Source: Symbiodinium natans (lineage: Eukaryota > Sar > Dinophyceae > Suessiales > Symbiodiniaceae). Taken from it: a DNA stretch of 64,000 nt. The number at the start of each line of letters is the position of its first letter. Within the stretch, counting starts at the first letter, position 1. Below the pieces are notes generated by a model, which ran no database searches, was not told the origin of the DNA, and saw nothing but the letters and a program-made list of their open reading frames with translations. The stretch is taken from NCBI GenBank assembly GCA_905221605.1, contig CAJNDS010002375.1:1-64000 (forward strand), given 5' to 3'. A program made the translations under genes and the position numbers. Shown here piece after piece: positions 30,661-39,759 of this stretch.

Positions 30661-32379
30661 TCACTCGGCTTGATGAGGGGGCGACGCGGGACACACGGAC
30701 TCCTCATCGGTCGAGAAGCAGCAGCTCCAATGCTGAAGGCCTATCTTACTCACACCAAGGCCATATCCGCACCTGACGTAGCTGCAGTCCTCAAAGGTAG
30801 TGTGCCACTTGCCGCGATGACCGCACTGCCCAGAGCTGTTCAAAGCCGGATCGAAAAACTGATGACAACACTTGCAGCGGAGGAACGCCGCACTGGTCGC
30901 TGGATTGGCGGCCTGCCTGACACCATTCGCGAGTCTCGCGAGTCTCGCCTCGCGATGAAATCCCAAAATGCCATGGGCTTGAAGCTCAGGCCTCGCAGGC
31001 AGCCTCGTTTCGAAACGCCCCGTGGCTGGATGCATCACGCAGCCGTAGATGGTGATCTCGTTGCAGATGGGCGCGGCCGATAACACTGTCCACAGCGGGT
31101 CGTCGTCGAGCAGCAAAGCTGCATCGCATGCAGCACGATCTTGCTCGCTGCAACCAGCAGCCAGGCGGGCCAATGCCTCCGTGGCGATACCAGCTGGTGG
31201 CACTGCAGAACCGGCCAAACCTGCCGTTGTTCGCAACCGCTGTTTCACAACGTCGCGCGCGAGCAAGCGCATGTTGCAGCGTCGTGTCATGGACATCATG
31301 ATGTCTTCCTCATCCTTGTCGGACCAGTGGTCCATGTTGGGTTGGACTATGATTCCCTTGTCGCTGAGGTTCCATGGCTGCAGCTCCGATTCGTGGTCTC
31401 GGGTAATAAGCGCACCACGCCCTGGTGCAGCGCTGCCACACACTGTGAGATAGCACGGCGCGATCAGTTTCGACGTGCGCAGCACCCGAACTGCCGACTC
31501 GAAGGGCACGTCGCTCTGCGACAACACGTAGCGGACGAGAAATCCAACGGGCCAGTAGCTGTCCAGGGCGTTCATCAAATTGGTCCAGAAACTACCTGTG
31601 CCAGGAGCCCGGAAGTTCACCGACACACTGTAATTCTCGAAGGCATCCACCTGAGGGGATGCGGGAGCTGGGGGCCGGCCTCTCTCCCCAATCTTCCATG
31701 CATGTGCGTCAAGAGATGCCGGGTTCTGCTTCATCAGGCGCAGCTGATCAGCGGGCCTGTTCATGTGCCGCACAGTCATACCTGTCAGCACACCGACATA
31801 ACCGACCCACGTGGTGCACAGGAACTGCGGTGCGCCATGCTGCAAGAACATGACCTCCACCGTGAGCGGCCGCAGAAACTCCATCTCCCAGTCCATCGTG
31901 CGGATGTGTGCAGGCAGCAGCGGCGCTGTGGCGTGGTCGTCCGGCTCACCAACTGCCGCGCTGGCCATTGAGAGGTTTGCATCGTCGTACGGCAGCACGA
32001 CAGAAGTGCAGTGCGCCGACGCCTCGTACACAAGCTGCATAGCAACTAACTTCCCCAGTGGGACGTCTGCCTGCTTGGCTATTGCAGCGAGCTCGTCCTT
32101 GTACATAACCCGGTTCATGGACGCAGCCCCACTCAACACCGACGACACCAGTGACGCTGCGACGCTTGTTGCGGTGCTGTTCAGCTGCTCGATATGGTCA
32201 TCCACTTGCTTGAGCACCGCCCGCAGCTGCTGCGCGTATGGGTCGACAATGTGTGCCCAGCGTTCGTTCGGTGGTTTGTCGAGGTCCACCACAAAGCGTG
32301 GTACGCTGCAAATGTGTTGAGTCATCGTAGGGTGAGGTAGCTGAAGCAAGTGCAGCAGAAGCACTGACGAGCAACGCAA
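30661..32379 (-). CDS. NAAA / acid-ceramidase-like amidase with Cys-rich C-terminus, intronless
   Basis: N-acylethanolamine acid amidase and acid ceramidase are lysosomal Ntn hydrolases that cleave amide-linked lipids; an autocleaved Cys becomes the nucleophile. The N-terminus (PRFVVDLDKPPNERW) resembles the family's alpha chain. CTS at residues 124-126 is the expected cleavage/nucleophile site. Downstream come MDWEMEFLRPLTVEVMFLQ, TTWVGYVGVLTGM, LITRDHESELQPWNLSD, VQPNMDHW and ICNEITIYGCVM, in the expected order. Length is 572 against about 360-400 for typical members. The excess includes an insert after CTS and about 75 residues at the C-terminus with CKCCHQFFDP, GQCGHRGKWH and HWSCC, a likely zinc-binding module. 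An internal Met at 32325 gives a start nearer to the family N-terminus. The frame has no intron, unlike its neighbours, and lies between coiled-coil exons on the same strand, which suits retroposition. Confidence 0.85.
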   Translation of the reverse strand: MRCSSVLLLHLLQLPHPTMTQHICSVPRFVVDLDKPPNERWAHIVDPYAQQLRAVLKQVDDHIEQLNSTATSVAASLVSSVLSGAASMNRVMYKDELAAIAKQADVPLGKLVAMQLVYEASAHCTSVVLPYDDANLSMASAAVGEPDDHATAPLLPAHIRTMDWEMEFLRPLTVEVMFLQHGAPQFLCTTWVGYVGVLTGMTVRHMNRPADQLRLMKQNPASLDAHAWKIGERGRPPAPASPQVDAFENYSVSVNFRAPGTGSFWTNLMNALDSYWPVGFLVRYVLSQSDVPFESAVRVLRTSKLIAPCYLTVCGSAAPGRGALITRDHESELQPWNLSDKGIIVQPNMDHWSDKDEEDIMMSMTRRCNMRLLARDVVKQRLRTTAGLAGSAVPPAGIATEALARLAAGCSEQDRAACDAALLLDDDPLWTVLSAAPICNEITIYGCVMHPATGRFETRLPARPELQAHGILGFHREARLARLANGVRQAANPATSAAFLRCKCCHQFFDPALNSSGQCGHRGKWHTTFEDCSYVRCGYGLGVSKIGLQHWSCCFSTDEESVCPASPPHQAE

Positions 32380-32795
32380 GGATTTTTAATGCTCGCTCAA
32401 ACCATCAGGCGTTAGATCGAAACTCATCGGGTCCAGCCTCTGGAGCTCTGACCTGTCTTCTGGCGTTCGCAATCAAAGGTGCTGCGTATGCACAAGTCAC
32501 CCACGGTCGAAAACCCCTCGACTCCCCTCACCGAAGATCAAGCTATGGCAGCGCTCGCAAACCCGGCTGTTCAGAGCTGCTGCACTTCAAAGCACCAACT
32601 GCATTTCCGACTCTCGGGTCACACAGGAAAGGCTTTATGAGCTTTATGCGTATCAGACAGGGGGCATGCTTAGCCCAAATGATGTCAGATGTCATGCGTG
32701 AAAACCCATGACCTAGTGTTCTCATGTATGTCTTACTTGCGCCACCGACCAAAAAGCACCTCCCCAAGGTCTCTTACCCCTTTGCCCGGCCTGAC

Positions 32796-33015
32796 AGGCG
32801 TTGACGGTCTGGAGCAGCGAGATTTGCGAGAAGTCCATTCGTTGAGAAATGGCTTCTTGTGAGCTCTCGAGCTGACGCTGCAAGTTGTCCTGCAGCGAGC
32901 CGGACTGAACCCTAAACAACAAGCCTTCGCTTCTTTAGCCCGGAAAGGTCCTCCATGGCTTGCAGCCGGAGCATGACCATGTCCTGGAGCGGCACAAGCG
33001 CTCTGTTCACCACCT
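32796..33015 (-). CDS. Two coiled-coil exons
   Basis: The first (about 33015-32941) reads NRALVPLQDMVMLRLQAMED after an AACAG acceptor. The second (about 32910-32796) reads SGSLQDNLQRQLESSQEAIS then QRMDFSQISLLQTVNA. Style and strand match the coiled-coil gene at 30125-27989. If they belong to it, the amidase gene lies inside one of its introns. Confidence 0.5.
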
Positions 33016-33599
33016 GTTGCCGGCCGGAAGACGGGGATCTGGTGGGTGTAGGGTCTGCGGATCAGTGTTCGAAGTTCCTTAAAAACCATAAACGCTTCTA
33101 TAGGGGCACAGGCGAGAAGACTGTGCCTCCGACTTGCAACTCTTCTTCCACTTGAAGAACCCTATCAACACACCTCAGGCGTACAAGGCCGGGCTACTGA
33201 GAAGAGCTGATCTTCCAAGCCGTTGAAGTCCATGACGAAGCCTGCAGGCTTCTGGGCTTCCGTTTCTGTATGGGGTTCTTGCACCAAATAGCATCAAGAC
33301 GCCTATAGGCCCCCAAACCTGAGCTTCAAAACGGCCTAAATCTAGAGAAGCACCCTTTATCGGTTTAAGAGGAGAGAGAAGTCGAGTCAAGGCATGGTGT
33401 TCAGGCGCTTTAGGCTGTCGAAGGGTTTTAAGGTTACTTGAAAGGGCCATCCTTGTCAGTGGAACTGCACCAAATGTTAGCCTAGAGCCAGGTACTACTT
33501 GTAACTTCTGACCTTACTCTGACCAACCAATGAGCCTCATGGTGACCATACTTGTCTAAAACTTGTATTAAATCTTCCATGTTCACCAAGTTGTGCCTC

Positions 33600-33692
33600 C
33601 AGCCCCTGCCACCGGAGGGGTGTTGATGCCTGGCATGCCCGGGAGGGCGTTCATGAGGTTCTTGCCCGTCATGCGCTCCTGCCAGAGTTTTT
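33600..33692 (-). CDS. Coding-like exon, unknown protein
   Basis: The minus strand reads LWQERMTGKNLMNALPGMPG then INTPPVAGAGG. It is Gly/Pro/Met-rich at the end. The family is unknown and it probably belongs to one of the neighbouring minus-strand genes. Confidence 0.4.
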
Positions 33693-33776
33693 GGGGAGTT
33701 CAAGGCGTTGTCTCTCACCTGCCTCGAGCGATTGTCACCGTCATTGAAAATTGCCTCGTTCTTGTTCTGATTCCCA

Positions 33777-33830
33777 AAACCCTAAACCCTAAACCCTAAA
33801 CCCTGAACCCTGAACCCTGAACCCTGATTT
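33777..33830. repeat. Interstitial telomere-type array
   Basis: CCCTAAA x3 then CCCTGAA x3. CTGATT occurs on each side (33767-33772 and 33824-33829), but the second copy partly overlaps the repeat motif, so the duplication is weak. Confidence 0.85.
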
Positions 33831-33960
33831 GATTGATGGGCACCCTTGGAGCCCTTGCTTCCCATCGGCTTTGCTTTCATTTTCTTTGGTGGTGTTGGGG
33901 GGAGTTGGGGTGGGTGACATCTACAGGGGCTCTAATCGCTTGAACCCTGCGCCCGCACAG

Positions 33961-34031
33961 ATTCCGTAGGCCTCGGGAGGCGCTTCATCTTCGCAGGCAA
34001 GCATTTGGAGGACGGCTCCGTGCTTTCAGGC
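33961..34031 (+). CDS. Ubiquitin-like exon
   Basis: The plus strand reads SVGLGRRFIFAGKHLEDGSV then LS. This matches the conserved ubiquitin core region (RLIFAGKQLEDGRTLS) at most positions. It follows a CACAG acceptor and ends at TTTCAG before a GC donor, so it behaves as a real internal exon. The beta-grasp start and the C-terminal diglycine segment were not found nearby, so it may be part of a ubiquitin-like-domain gene or a gene fragment. The surrounding exons are on the opposite strand. Confidence 0.6.
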
Positions 34032-34319
34032 TCCACTGCAATGTGCGAGTATAGTCAAGTGGCGTGTGATTTCTAACGTCGGCCAGTTGGGATTCCCAGT
34101 TGGCTCTGTGCTCCTTGCTGACATTGTTCCTCAAGTCTACACACCCCAACGCAGATGGGGCGGCTCGTGATGTTTCCATCACGCCAGACTGGTCCAAGGC
34201 CCGAAGCAATCAAGCAAAACCAACCCCCCCCCCAAGGCTTCTGAGCGCTTCTCAAACAGTGCATAAGATGGTTGCCCGGCAGGTTCAAGTTGGACAATGA
34301 TAAATCTACTTCTAACCTA

Positions 34320-34374
34320 CTTGGAGGACTTAGGGGGCTTCGAAGTGCAGTTCTAAGTACCCTGAACCTCCAAG
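34320..34374. mobile_element. Short family D element
   Basis: CTTGGAGG...CCTCCAAG, only 55 bp. TA flanks both sides (34318-34319 and 34375-34376). The interior lacks most of the family D core. Confidence 0.7.
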
Positions 34375-34394
34375 TAGGGTCCATAAATCCCCCT

Positions 34395-35320
34395 CCCCTC
34401 CTTGTTGGCGTCTAGGAGCTTCTTGAAAGGATCCTCCTTCTCGATAGACCCGCCCTTGTCCTGCGCCAGGGTTCTGCTTTAGGTCCTTTATGACATTTGT
34501 AACTGTCATCATAACCAGGGCTTTTAGATCGTTCTGTCATATCACTTCTATGTTTTACTTACATTTTGCACCTTATACGAACTCTTTGTGCAGCTCAGTT
34601 GTGTATGCGCAAAGTACCCCTCCCCCCCCCATCCCCTAAATCCTAAACCCCAAACCCTAAACCCTAAACCCCAAACCCTAAACCCTAAACCCGAAAACCC
34701 GGATGTCCTGGCCCATGTTCATCTTCTCGGCCGTCCACCGGCGCTGGGTGGATTCGATCCTGAGGGCATACCTATAAACCCAATTAAGCTTGGGATGCTC
34801 CCCCTTATACTAGCAGTCCTTAATGGGGATGATAGGACCCCCCGAGTACAATCCCTGTTAAGGACTGTTAGTATAAGGGGGAACATCCCAACCCAAAGTC
34901 GTCGAAGCAGCTTAAGGTGTAGGGTTGGGGCTTTAGGGTGAAGAGCCAATATCCTAAAGTTCAGGGCTTATGAGGGTTTTTTTTGCTGGGGCTTCTTGGG
35001 AGTACAGGCCTTAGCACCGTTGTTCGGGCCCCTAAGCCTCTCAGCATCCTGGATGGCATGCAACTTGTGAGCGCGTTTAGGTGTGGCACCTCTTTGCAGG
35101 AATTCGCCAAAATCAACCTGTACCATCCCAACCCTACCGGGTCCTATCGCCTTTTTGCACAAAGGGCCTGGAGTCGCGAGTCGCAACCCTTAAACCCGAC
35201 TGCCCAACAATCGAAGTCCCGAGGATCAGCGCCCAGGGCAGGTTCAGCTCCATACAGCGCTCTTGGTTCAGGCGCTCGAGCACGGCTGTGTTGGTGACGC
35301 CGTTGTCCTGGTCTGATTTT
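34395..35320 (-). CDS. Multi-exon gene, unknown (partial)
   Basis: Minus-strand exons: about 35317-35210 (DNGVTNTAVLERLNQERCME, then LNLPWALILG), about 35130-34990 (QVDFGEFLQRGATPKRAHKL), about 34935-34899 (LKLLRRLW), about 34763-34695 (IESTQRRWTAEKMNMGQDIR) after a CCTCAG acceptor, and 34460-about 34395 (DKGGSIEKEDPFKKLLDANK) after a GCGCAG acceptor. A family C element (34789-34889) separates two of them. QVDFGEFL could be the end of a degenerate EF-hand, but the calcium ligands are not clear. No other family was recognised, and gene unity is inferred from strand and spacing. Confidence 0.4.
34634..34698. repeat. Interstitial telomere-type array
   Basis: CCCTAAA/CCCCAAA heptamers, about nine units, after a CCCCTCCCCCCCCC run. 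Confidence 0.9.
34789..34889. mobile_element. Family C element in an intron
   Basis: It starts CTTGGGATGCTCCCCCTTAT and ends AAGGGGGAACATCCC. The right flank AACCCAAAG (34890-34898) resembles the left flank AACCCAATTAAG (34777-34788) apart from a 3-bp insertion. It separates two coding-like minus-strand exons. Confidence 0.8.
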
Positions 35321-36085
35321 CGTGATTATCGGGGGGATGTCGGGGGTTGGGCTGTTTCTTTTACGGTTAGCACGTACTGTTGGGTTTCCAGGGTTTCCGG
35401 TCCCTTTTTTCAGAGAACAGGGGCCTCGCCAGAAAAGACTGGACCACTTCCAGAAATGACCGGCTGTGAAGTTAGGCTAGTCGGGCTTTGATCTCTAGAG
35501 CTACTTCAAGTCTTTGTCGCCACCTGCACTGTGCAGTTTCGGGCTGCTCCAGTTCTAGGCTGTGACTGGTCTTACTCCCAAAGTTTAGGGTACCATTTTC
35601 GCCCCCCAAATTTCGACACCCCCTCCCCCAACCCCCGCAGCATCATATCAAGAGCCAGCGTCGACCATGAGCCTGAGCATGCGATCCGTGTGGCTGCTCA
35701 TCCCAAGAGTCACCAGGGTTTCTGCCACCAGCTCCGCCAACCTCAAAGACAGTTTCCGTGAGGGGAAGTTCCCAAGTCTGGTCTAAATTATACCTATTTA
35801 TGCGGTTTCCAAAAGGGCGGTTTGAGAAGGATCGTACACATGGTCCACGACTCAAAGTATCCAACTGAGCTTGTCTACAGAACCCCAAAGCTTGCGGGTT
35901 TTCGGACGTTGGGTACGAACACATAAGGCTTGAACTCAGAAGGCTGAAGCCCTGCAGCCCTGCGCAAGAAGGTGTAAGCTTATCTCCAAGTTCGCAATGC
36001 TTGCCCAGTGTTTCAAGCAATATATAGTAGTGTTGGGTTTAGGGTTAGCATTCTTCTTATTCCGCTGCCGACGGCCTTGCTTACG

Positions 36086-36130
36086 CTGAGGGCCACAGCA
36101 GTTGAAAGCCTTGACAACACCCAACACCTC
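36086..36130 (-). CDS. Coding-like exon after a family G element
   Basis: The minus strand reads EVLGVVKAFNCCGPQ, starting right after the AAG at the end of the family G element and ending CTCAG. It is short and the family is unknown. The preceding exon would end before GAGG (36197-36200). Confidence 0.3.
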
Positions 36131-36196
36131 CTTAGTAGCCCCGCAACCATATTCTGATGAGGGCACCCTTTTTGTGGGGTTGGGTTGGCTACCAAT
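36131..36196. mobile_element. Family G element, short copy
   Basis: CTTAGTAGCCCCGCAACCAT at the left, GGTTGGCTACCAAT at the right. CCTC flanks both sides (36127-36130 and 36197-36200), GAGG on the minus strand. That would give a GA donor and the element's AG acceptor, as at 15138. Confidence 0.75.
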
Positions 36197-36804
36197 CCTC
36201 ATACCACCTCGCCCCATGTCGTATATTGATGTGGCTAAAGTCAGAAGGTACCCAAAATCTTGAAACTCTACGACCGCCTTCTAAGGCCTCAACATCCCAA
36301 CCCTATTACTAAACCCCCGAACCTTACAGTACTGACCCTAAACCCGAAACCCTAAACCTGAAATCCTCAGCAGCTGGGGAGCTTGAGCTCACTGTCGGCC
36401 TCCTCGCCTGAAACTGCTCTAAACTTCAACAACCGAGGATCCCTTTTAGGGTTTAGGGTTTCGGGCTTCGTTTAGGTCGTTTTCTCTAAAAATTCAGAAA
36501 CGGAGGATCCTTTCTTGGGGGTGTGGGGCGTAGGGTTTAGGGTTTAGGGGTCTTTCGAGGGTCTCTTGTCTTGTCTGATCTGTCCGATTCCGTTTGCGAA
36601 ATTGAAATATTTGTTTGACAGCCCTATATCAAACCCAAAGCCTCACTCGTCCCTAATCCACCCGAAAGCCGGAAAAAAAAAAAAAAACATGTTTCAACCA
36701 CGAGCTCTCTGACATGCCTGGATGGAAACAAGCACTCTTCCAACTCTGAACCCCAAACCCTCGCGACCCTAAACCCTTTGGAACCCAGACTCAGGGCATC
36801 AGCT

Positions 36805-36866
36805 CTAAACCCTAAACCCTAAACCCTAAACCCTAAACCCTAAACTAACCCTAAACCCTAAACCGC
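36805..36866. repeat. Interstitial telomere-type array
   Basis: Eight CCCTAAA heptamers, one missing two bases. Confidence 0.95.
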
Positions 36867-36963
36867 CCACCTTGACCAAGGCCGTAGTTCTCAGGGTTGA
36901 TACCACCGGAAATGCCCGAGGTGGCGGCCCGCTTCTTGAGGTCCTCTTCAGTCCTGAAGGAGG

Positions 36964-37055
36964 TTAGGGTTTGGGGTTTAGGGTCTAGGGTCTAGAGTTT
37001 AGGGTTTAGGGTTTGGTGCTTTGGGGCTTTGGGGCTTTGGGGCTTTGGGGCTTCG
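36964..37055. repeat. Telomere-type and GGGGCTTT repeats at rhodopsin 3' end
   Basis: TTTAGGG variants (TCTAGGG, TTTGGGG), then four tandem GGGGCTTT octamers (about 37018-37052). The rhodopsin reading frame runs into them. Confidence 0.9.
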
Positions 37056-37968
37056 GAACGACGAGCTTGATATGCTTGGTGCTTGGGACACAGGGGCGTT
37101 TGTCCAAGGATCATCTCGTCCGAAGGGGAGAGGCCATACAGCTCGCGCGCAGACTCGATCTTGCGCTGGTGGACCATCTTCATGCGCTGCATCCAGATGA
37201 TGAAAGTGAACTTCGAAACGATGTTCAGCACGACCCAACCCATTTCGATGAGGAAAGGGTCAGTGATTACGCCGAAGCCCTCCACACTCAGGCTGAACCA
37301 CATCGGGAAAGGGAACCAGGTGACGATCAAGAGGATCGAGAGCTTGCGGTAGTCGGAGTCACCATGGAAAAGCGACTCCTCACCCTCGCTGTTCTCCTTA
37401 ATCTGAAGGGCATTGTGGAAGAACATGATGCTGGCCAGGCATAGACCGAAGCCGTACCAAGCAAAGCGCAGGGCATCGCCTGTGAACATCGAGGCGGTGC
37501 CACACAAGAGGACGGACACGGAGATGAGGGGCATCATGAAGCGCCTGTAGCTTGGCACACGGGAGCCTGCCAGGACCATCACATAACTTGAGCTTTTTTG
37601 CAGCGTTGCGTTGCATGACGGGACATCAGTGCTGCAAAAAAGAGCCAAACTCAGCCCTGCCTGCCAACACGACCAACTTCAACTGCATGATGGGGCATGT
37701 CAGGATCCACTCGATAGGTCTGGACAAGTTGAGGGTGAAGTTGTTCGCACGGCCGGGCAAGTCAAAGTCGTCGATTGCAGTGAGCTGCAGGATGTTGAAG
37801 AAGCCGGAAAAGAGGGCCACAGCAGTGCTGATGGTGGCACAGATATTGTGGCGCTGCTCCAGCGGTGCTTTCTGCGCCACGGCGACCTTGGAGTTGTTTG
37901 CGAAGATCAGCCACATGGCGAGCACCATAAAGCCAACTCCCTGCACAATCTGTGCCTTGGCTGGCTAG
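36992..37968 (-). CDS. Microbial (type I) rhodopsin, channelrhodopsin-like motifs
   Basis: A seven-helix retinal protein. Exon 1 (about 37968-37661) holds helices A-C: GVGFMVLAMWLIFA, a loop, then SRPIEWILTCPIMQL. Exon 2 (37566-36992) holds D-G. Helix C carries R..EW..TCP as in channelrhodopsin-2 (Glu123, Cys128). GLCLASIMFFHNA and TWFPFPMWFSLSVEGFGV match the channelrhodopsin/enzyme-rhodopsin pattern of helices D-E and F. Helix G has LNIVSKFTFI with the retinal Lys, but Asn where channelrhodopsin-2 has Asp253. The 94-bp intron 37567-37660 is GC-AG, with GGCAGGC at both ends, and joins VVLAG to SRVPSYRR. The N-terminus before helix A is missing. The C-terminus runs into repeats, so any extra domain (cyclase, kinase) is unseen. 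Ion transport against signalling cannot be decided from sequence. Confidence 0.85.
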
Positions 37969-38224
37969 TAAAGTTTGATCACTTGCGGAGCCTGCCTGGT
38001 TGAAATTGGGAGAGCTGGGGAGGCAACGGAATTGGCAGAACTTCAGAACAGTGGGGGGGAGCTTGGGGGGGGGGGGGAGGGGGCGTGAGCAACTACCACA
38101 GCCGATATGCCCGACTTTGCCCCACGACAATCCGAGATCGCATGCAACACCCGAGGTGCCACGTTGTGGCCATCCGACAAGTCCACATTATCGGTGCCTC
38201 AGCGTCCCGGCCGTCTCTCGACAT

Positions 38225-38270
38225 GTTTAGGGTTTAGGGTTTAGGGTTTAGGGGTTAGGGTTTAGGGATC
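38225..38270. repeat. Interstitial telomere-type array
   Basis: TTTAGGG x5-6 with a GGGTTAGGG variant. Confidence 0.95.
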
Positions 38271-38395
38271 CAAGCAGCAATGTAGCAACACAATGGGGTT
38301 CCAACATTCAGGCGTAGGGAGGACCTGGTTGAGGTGGTGCGGAGAGCCGTGGCCCGTGGTATTCAGGCAGGTCGTGGTTGAGTCCACACTTGGGG

Positions 38396-38533
38396 GGACA
38401 TGGTACGCAATTAATAACCCATTTGTGACTGTACTTTAAACCTACTTCTTAGCCCCTGAAGTGCCCTCATGTGCGTTTAGTTGGGCTATAAGTGCAGCTG
38501 TAATTGGGCTATTAAGCACCATGAACTTCCAAG
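38396..38533. repeat. Family D2 element, diverged
   Basis: The left part CATGGTACGCAATTAATAAC and the right part TTAAGCACCATGAACTTCCA with AG form the D2 subfamily ends (CATGGTACTTAATAACCC type). The terminal CTTGGAGG is lost at the left. Confidence 0.55.
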
Positions 38534-38951
38534 CGCTTAACACGTGACACGTCGCGCTCTCGCCTACGTCCCTGCTCGCTCCGAATTCCAAAGCCCGCTC
38601 CCGCCTCAGTCCCTTGCACTGTAGAATCGAGTCTTCAACCCTAAACCCTATAAACCCTAAACCCTAGGCCCTATCAACCCTAAACCCTTTCTGGCTCTTC
38701 GCCACAGGATTGTTGCATTTGTCTCGGGGCTCGAAATTTCATTCCCGCCCTGGTCACATATGCGCATGCTCCCTCGGTGCAAAGATTGGAGTGCTCTTTG
38801 ACACTGTTTGGGTGTACTTTCTTGTGCCACCCGCCTAGCTGATGGTAACATTAGGGTTTAGTTTTTTCGGTACCCCCAAAAAGCCCTGGCAGTATGACAA
38901 CTGCAGGCCACCAGGCCCTCTGCCTGCAACCCGAAACATGCTAAGCCACAA

Positions 38952-39049
38952 CTTGGAGGTTCATGGGTAGTGATAAGTGGGCTATGTAGTGTACTTACAA
39001 TCCTACGTGTACTTACAATCCTACTGATAGCTACCCATGGACCTTCAAG
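38952..39049. mobile_element. Family D element beside an exon
   Basis: CTTGGAGGTTCATGGGTAGT and CTACCCATGGACCTTCAAG. AA flanks both sides (38950-38951 and 39050-39051). It abuts the 3' end of a minus-strand coding-like exon. Confidence 0.85.
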
Positions 39050-39165
39050 AAGGCAGACGCCGGGACAAGGGGCACTCGACAGTTTGCAGCCGGCGGGTCA
39101 GTTCATCGGCCACCTCATTGATAGCCGCCACAGCATCGAACAGCTTCTCCTGGTTCAGGCGTACA
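39050..39165 (-). CDS. Coding-like exon, helical
   Basis: The minus strand reads RLNQEKLFDAVAAINEVADE then LTRRLQTVECPLSRRLP. It is a clear amphipathic helix pattern, possibly a coiled coil. It is bordered by a family D element at its 3' side. No family is assigned. Confidence 0.5.
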
Positions 39166-39612
39166 CTGGGCGATCCGTGGCGTGAGCCTAAGAAGCCAAA
39201 TCGCCCCAAACTCCTGGCTGTTCAACACCACCGCATTCATGATGCCGGGCGCCGAGGGACGGAGGGGGACGAGCTGAACCGAAAACAAGGCTTTCCAGCA
39301 AGAATGACCCATACGTAGCACTTAACAGTTAGACCGCACAGCGCATGCTTTCGTTTATGAGCAACGTCACGGATGAGAAGGGGAGGGAGGGAGGGAGAAA
39401 GAGAGAGAGAGAGAGACAGACCTTCAAGACCTGTGCAGAATCGCTGGAAAGACAGCTGCATTCCTCAATCCTCCAAGCACGTGGCTTTTCCATGTGCCAA
39501 AGTGCCACGCGCCAGTTGCATCCAAGCCACCCGCTTGTGCTGGCGCCCTGTGGGGGATGTCTGTGATCAGTGTCTTAATGATACTCCAGTAGGCAAGGAG
39601 GTTCCCTAGAAG

Positions 39613-39748
39613 CTTCAAGGTGCTTAATAACCCAGTTGTAAGCGTACTTGTAGCCCAATTAGAACCACATTAGAGCACTTTTTTAGGGGCTTGTAAGTGG
39701 GCTATAAGGACAGCTCTAAGTGGGTTAGGAAGTACCATGAACCTCCAG
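39613..39748. repeat. Family D2 element
   Basis: CTTCAAGGTGCTTAATAACC at the left, AGTACCATGAACCTCCAG at the right. The interior is CAGTTGTAAGCGTACTTGTA-like. The 2-bp flanks do not match. Confidence 0.6.
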
Positions 39749-39759
39749 GTCGGCTTGAG

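Noticed and set aside
32380-32420. Spliced-leader relict upstream of the intronless amidase
   Set aside because: GCTCAAAC-like letters on the complementary strand resemble the end of the dinoflagellate leader only superficially. The core motif is absent.
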